Origin: Bacteriovoracaceae bacterium UBA4096
Lineage (GTDB): Bacteria; Bdellovibrionota; Bacteriovoracia; Bacteriovoracales; Bacteriovoracaceae
Length of the DNA stretch: 27,836 bases
NCBI GenBank assembly: GCA_002381945.1
Contig: DFXY01000040.1
Location: forward strand, 9,058-36,893
Direction of reading: 5' to 3'
The notes beneath the pieces were generated by a model. The model ran no database searches. It saw nothing but the letters and a program-made list of their open reading frames with translations, and was not told the DNA's origin. Positions 24,301-27,836 of the stretch are shown in pieces. Within the stretch, counting starts at the first letter, position 1; every line of letters begins with the position of its first letter. The position numbers and the translations under genes are program-made.

Positions 24301-25917
24301 TTACATCCTAAAGACGCCCCAGTTTGGATCTGGGAATTCTTCGTTATGGGTAACACTCAAGCAGAGTCCTAAAACATCCCGGGTCTGTGCCGGATCAATA
24401 ACTCCATCATCCCAAAGTCTGGCAGATGAATAATATGGAGATCCTTCTTTTTCATATTTATCCAGAATCGGCTGTTTAAAAGCTGCCAATTCTTTCTCAT
24501 TCATTTGATTTTTCCCAGTGGCCTTTAGTCCATCCTGTTTTACGGTTGCCAGAACATTGGCCGCTTGCTCTCCACCCATTACCGAGATGCGCGAGTTAGG
24601 CCACATAAAGAGGAATCTTGGACTGAAGGCCCTGCCACACATACCATAATTGCCAGCACCAAAAGAGCCCCCGATCACAACAGTAAATTTAGGAACTTTA
24701 ACTGTTGATACGGCCGTTACAAATTTGGCCCCATGCTTAGCAATACCTTCATTTTCATATTGTTTGCCCACCATAAAACCAGTGATGTTTTGAAGAAAGA
24801 TAAGAGGCACTTTTCTTTGTCCACAAAGTTCAACGAAGTGAGCAGCTTTTTGAGAAGACTCAGAAAACAGAATTCCATTATTAGCAACGATTCCCACCAG
24901 ATAACCATGAATCTTTGCAAAGCCAGTAACTAAAGTTGTTCCATATTTTTCTTTGAATTCCTGAAATTCAGAACCATCAACTAAACGGGCAATGATATCT
25001 CTTACATCAAAAGGCTTTCTGGTATCATGAGGAATGACCCCGTAAATTTCTTCTGGTTTATACAAAGGCTCTTTAATTTCATCTTTAATGAATTTACCCG
25101 GATGCTTTGGTCGATAGTTCAGAGTGGCCACGATATTTCTAGCCATCTCCAAACCTTCTTCTTCTGTCTCGGCAAAATGATCGGCAACACCAGATTTAGA
25201 AGTATGAACTTCCGCTCCCCCTAATTCTTCTGCCGTTACTTCTTCACCAGTCGCGGCCTTAACTAAAGGAGGTCCACCTAAAAAGATAGTACCATTACCT
25301 TTTACAATAACAGTCTCATCACTCATCGCTGGAACATATGCTCCACCGGCCGTACATGAACCACAAACAATGGCGATTTGAGGAATGCCTTGAGACGACA
25401 TTTGGGCCTGATTATAAAAAATTCTTCCAAAATGTTCTTTATCAGGAAAGACTTCATCTTGCTTAGGAAGGAAGGCCCCACCTGAATCTACCAGATAGAT
25501 ACAGGGAAGTTTATTTTCCAAGGCGATCTCTTGTGCTCTTAAATGTTTTTTTACAGTTAAGGGGAAATAGGTTCCACCTTTAACCGTAGCATCGTTGGCC
25601 ACAAAGAGGCATTCAACTCCATGTACCAGACCAATCCCCGTAACCATTCCGGCACCAGGAACATCTTCATCATAAACAGCATCCGCTGCCAGAGTGGATA
25701 GTTCGAGAAAAGGAGAACCAGGATCAAGAATCTTTTCGATTCGCTCTCTAGGTAATAACTTTTTCCGTGCCTTATGTTTTTTAACGGCATCTTCGCCGCC
25801 ACCTTCACGGATTTTTTCAATTTTCTTTTTTAGTTCGCTTGCGAGTCCTCGGTTGAATTCAGCATTAACCTGAAACTCTTTTGAATTGATGTCGATGTGT
25901 GAGGCCAAAGGCTGCAT
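24301..25917 (-). CDS. mccB: Methylcrotonyl-CoA carboxylase beta (carboxyltransferase) subunit
   Basis: 538 residues. Transfers the carboxyl from carboxybiotin to 3-methylcrotonyl-CoA, forming 3-methylglutaconyl-CoA. It has the two crotonase-like carboxyltransferase halves, N-terminal (about 40-290) and C-terminal (about 300-530). GGGEDAVKKHKARKKLLPRERI opens the first half as in MCC/PCC beta chains; GSCTAGGAYVPAMSDE, FLGGPPLVKAATGE, and in the second half FLQNITGFMVG and GSFGAGNYGMCGRAFSPRF follow MCC beta (LiuB) closely rather than propionyl-CoA carboxylase. Length fits LiuB (about 535). First gene of the operon, with a promoter candidate about 35 bp upstream. The leader carries a GGGG run as a weak ribosome binding site. 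Confidence 0.96.
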   Translation of the reverse strand: MQPLASHIDINSKEFQVNAEFNRGLASELKKKIEKIREGGGEDAVKKHKARKKLLPRERIEKILDPGSPFLELSTLAADAVYDEDVPGAGMVTGIGLVHGVECLFVANDATVKGGTYFPLTVKKHLRAQEIALENKLPCIYLVDSGGAFLPKQDEVFPDKEHFGRIFYNQAQMSSQGIPQIAIVCGSCTAGGAYVPAMSDETVIVKGNGTIFLGGPPLVKAATGEEVTAEELGGAEVHTSKSGVADHFAETEEEGLEMARNIVATLNYRPKHPGKFIKDEIKEPLYKPEEIYGVIPHDTRKPFDVRDIIARLVDGSEFQEFKEKYGTTLVTGFAKIHGYLVGIVANNGILFSESSQKAAHFVELCGQRKVPLIFLQNITGFMVGKQYENEGIAKHGAKFVTAVSTVKVPKFTVVIGGSFGAGNYGMCGRAFSPRFLFMWPNSRISVMGGEQAANVLATVKQDGLKATGKNQMNEKELAAFKQPILDKYEKEGSPYYSSARLWDDGVIDPAQTRDVLGLCLSVTHNEEFPDPNWGVFRM

Positions 25918-25952
25918 GAAAACCCCATTTATGTGAATAAAAATAACAATTT

Positions 25953-25982
25953 AGTCTATCTTGAAGGGGGGGTATGTGACAA
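25953..25982 (-). promoter_or_regulatory. Putative promoter of the leucine-degradation operon
   Basis: On the minus strand TTGTCA (25982-25977), 18 bp, TAGACT (25958-25953), matching 5 of 6 and 4 of 6. Seven consecutive C residues (25972-25966) lie inside the spacer. A start near 25946 leaves a leader of about 30 nt before the mccB ATG. No terminator was found after the upstream gene's stop, so read-through is also possible. Confidence 0.5.
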
Positions 25983-25998
25983 TGATTTGGGCTAAGCA

Positions 25999-27801
25999 CT
26001 AAAGAGATAAATTATTGTTGATGAGCCCATTCATAAAGTACTGAAGATAGGCCTTTAAAAGTAAACTCCGGGCAGCTACTGGTTTACCCATTTCCCCTGT
26101 TTCCCAATCATACAAAAATTCATGGTCCAGCGTTTGAACACTGTTCTTAGTGGCCATGTAGTGAGTACTACCATCTGCAAAATTTAAAGCGACCCCTTCA
26201 TCCTCACCAAAAACACTGACGCTAGTAGCAGGCAACTCACCACTCAATTCTACGTAATCCAAGATACTGCGAGGAATATCCGAATGTTGTGTCACCTTCG
26301 TTGATTCACCAACACCAACTTCAGGCCCATATAAAATGAGAGGAACACGATAGCGACCAACCATATTCATAAATTTCACTGATTCTAATTTCTGGGTATG
26401 GTCTGAAGTGATTATAAATAAAGTATTCTTAAACCATGGTTCATTTTTTACCTTATCGAAAAATTTTCTCAGCGCAAAATCAACATAACCAATACTCTCA
26501 TGAATCTCTAAACTTCCCTTTGGGAACTTGCCTTTAAATTCCTCAGGAATACCATAAGGTTGGTGTGAGCTGAGTGTAAAAACTCCGGCCATAAAAGGCT
26601 CCGGCATTCTAGATATTTCGTCCGCAACATACTGGAGATAAGGAAGATCATAGATTCCCCAGGTTCCGTCATAATCATTCTTGCCGTAATCTTCCCGAGA
26701 AAAATAACGATGAAAGCCATTGGCCAAAGTATAAGACTCAAACCCCATGGTCCCACGTGAACCTGCATGAAAAAAATAATTTGTATAACCAGCATTCTTT
26801 AAAATGTTTGGTACACAGTTGAACTTATTCCCCTGGAAAATAGACTTACTTATTGGCTCCTCTAAAAGTGAAGGTAACCCACAGAGAAGCGAAGGCAGGG
26901 CCTCAACTGAACGCCTACCATTAGCGAGATGCCTGGTAAAACTTAATGCTTTTAATTCGAGTTCTTTTAAAAAGGGAGTAAAACCTTTCTCTACATACTC
27001 TAAAGAAAAGCTCTCGAGAATAATCAAAACAATATTGGCCTTAGGGATTCCCTTGATCCCATCACGAAGATCTCGTTTATTAAGAATGACATTTTTAGCT
27101 TCATCATCAGAAGCAAAATAAGTCACAGGCTTCATTGGTTTATTCTTTAAAGTGCGAAGAAAATGATAGGGAGTATTAAGAACTAGATGACCCAGTTCAT
27201 TTTTCCCTTGGATAAAAGCAGATTGAACATTAATCGATTTATGCTGCAATCCACCTCTTATGCCAATAAAGGCCAGACCCAATAACAGGACACCGTTTAC
27301 ATAAGAGAACCATGTATGTTTTTTATTTTTTAATACAAAATACTTTTTATCAAAGAAGTAAAATCCAACGCCAAAAAGTATCCCCACAATTGGTAGATAC
27401 CAATAATGAAGAAAGATTTGCGGCAATTGCTGGAGAATATCTTCTGAAATAACGAAAAAATCGAAACTGAGTCTCTTCCCAAGAAAAAGGAAGAGTTCAT
27501 AGTCATCCAAGGCCACTATAAAAGCGGCCGTGTTCAAAACTATGAACAGAGTGCGCTCAAAGGTTAAAAATTTATGATTAAAAGTTGAGAAGAAACTTAG
27601 CAATAGAGGAATAGCGTTCACTAACAATATAGCTGCAATATCAAATCTTACTCCCAACAAGAAACTTTCAAAGATCTCTTCCTGCGTGAAGTGCTTATAA
27701 ATGTTCAGGTGATAAAAATAGAATCCTACTCTTAGTAGAGAATAAGGAATTAAAAGAAATAATAGGCGCTTTATCAAGCGTATTTGATGAGCTGTCAGCA
27801 A
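25999..27801 (-). CDS. LTA-synthase-like phosphoglycerol transferase/sulfatase-superfamily membrane enzyme
   Basis: 600 residues. About five N-terminal membrane helices (up to about residue 175) are followed by a large extracytoplasmic alkaline-phosphatase-superfamily domain. Metal and active-site candidates are Glu263 (ILESFS), nucleophile Ser298 (NGRRSVEALPS, where LtaS uses Thr), His413 (SSHQPYG) and Asp467-His468 (TSDH). Family members move phosphoglycerol or phosphoethanolamine-type groups onto envelope polymers; in a Gram-negative the acceptor may be a periplasmic glucan or LPS, which sequence cannot decide. The start is TTG, forced because a stop lies four codons upstream and no ATG occurs in the early helices. 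AGG lies 8 nt before it. The upstream gene's terminator ends just before this start. Confidence 0.88.
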   Translation of the reverse strand: MLTAHQIRLIKRLLFLLIPYSLLRVGFYFYHLNIYKHFTQEEIFESFLLGVRFDIAAILLVNAIPLLLSFFSTFNHKFLTFERTLFIVLNTAAFIVALDDYELFLFLGKRLSFDFFVISEDILQQLPQIFLHYWYLPIVGILFGVGFYFFDKKYFVLKNKKHTWFSYVNGVLLLGLAFIGIRGGLQHKSINVQSAFIQGKNELGHLVLNTPYHFLRTLKNKPMKPVTYFASDDEAKNVILNKRDLRDGIKGIPKANIVLIILESFSLEYVEKGFTPFLKELELKALSFTRHLANGRRSVEALPSLLCGLPSLLEEPISKSIFQGNKFNCVPNILKNAGYTNYFFHAGSRGTMGFESYTLANGFHRYFSREDYGKNDYDGTWGIYDLPYLQYVADEISRMPEPFMAGVFTLSSHQPYGIPEEFKGKFPKGSLEIHESIGYVDFALRKFFDKVKNEPWFKNTLFIITSDHTQKLESVKFMNMVGRYRVPLILYGPEVGVGESTKVTQHSDIPRSILDYVELSGELPATSVSVFGEDEGVALNFADGSTHYMATKNSVQTLDHEFLYDWETGEMGKPVAARSLLLKAYLQYFMNGLINNNLSL

Positions 27802-27812
27802 GTCATAAGCCT

Positions 27813-27836
27813 AAAAAAAAAGCCCTCTTTCGAGGG
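27813..27836 (-). terminator. Rho-independent terminator of a gene beyond the right edge
   Basis: On the minus strand CCCTC (27836-27832), loop GAAA, GAGGG (27827-27823), one C, then nine T (27821-27813). The stem may extend past the window edge. It ends 11 nt before the TTG start of the LtaS-like gene. Confidence 0.85.

Overview
The window reads as one stretch of a chromosome from a Gram-negative bacterium of moderately low GC. The best taxonomic guess is a member of the Bdellovibrionota, perhaps Bacteriovorax or Peredibacter. That guess rests on very large secreted Cys-rich proteins of unknown family, tightly packed genes and the overall codon and GC flavour. It is inference, since there is no rRNA or other marker here. 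No tRNA, rRNA, CRISPR array, insertion sequence or phage gene was seen. The longest gap between genes is about 220 bp.

Region 1 (1-14285) is envelope-related and mostly undescribed. It opens inside a giant exported protein with about 52 cysteines (1-4797, +), followed tail to tail by an opposed two-gene unit: an FHA-RDD membrane protein and undecaprenyl-diphosphatase UppP (7916-4800, -). The + strand then carries a 1008-residue exported protein, a zinc-metalloprotease-like lipoprotein (HEXXH plus downstream Glu) and a small anchored protein whose C-terminus looks PepSY-like. A perfect 12-bp hairpin sits directly before the protease gene's ribosome binding site. The last two genes overlap by 8 bp.

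Region 2 (14350-19801) is housekeeping: a short-chain dehydrogenase, methionyl-tRNA synthetase (opposed, with overlapping ends), a Rep-type UvrD-family helicase translationally coupled to a small membrane protein, and a Bor-like lipoprotein with its own terminator. The helicase and the lipoprotein both have a good -35/-10 promoter ending exactly 8 nt before the ATG, which predicts leaderless mRNAs.

Region 3 (25982-19848, -) is a compact leucine-degradation operon: methylcrotonyl-CoA carboxylase beta subunit, methylglutaconyl-CoA hydratase, biotin carboxylase, biotin carrier, HMG-CoA lyase and an extra crotonase. The order matches liuB-C-D-E of proteobacteria. However, the carboxylase alpha subunit (LiuD) is encoded as two separate polypeptides, and liuA and liuR are not beside it. 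Together the enzymes would convert 3-methylcrotonyl-CoA to acetoacetate and acetyl-CoA. Every junction is an ATGA overlap or a TAATTATG junction. The promoter spacer holds a run of seven Gs (as read on the + strand).

Region 4 (25999-27836, -) is an LtaS/sulfatase-superfamily phosphoglycerol-transferase-like membrane enzyme starting at TTG, only 11 nt after the T-tract of a terminator that belongs to a gene beyond the right edge.
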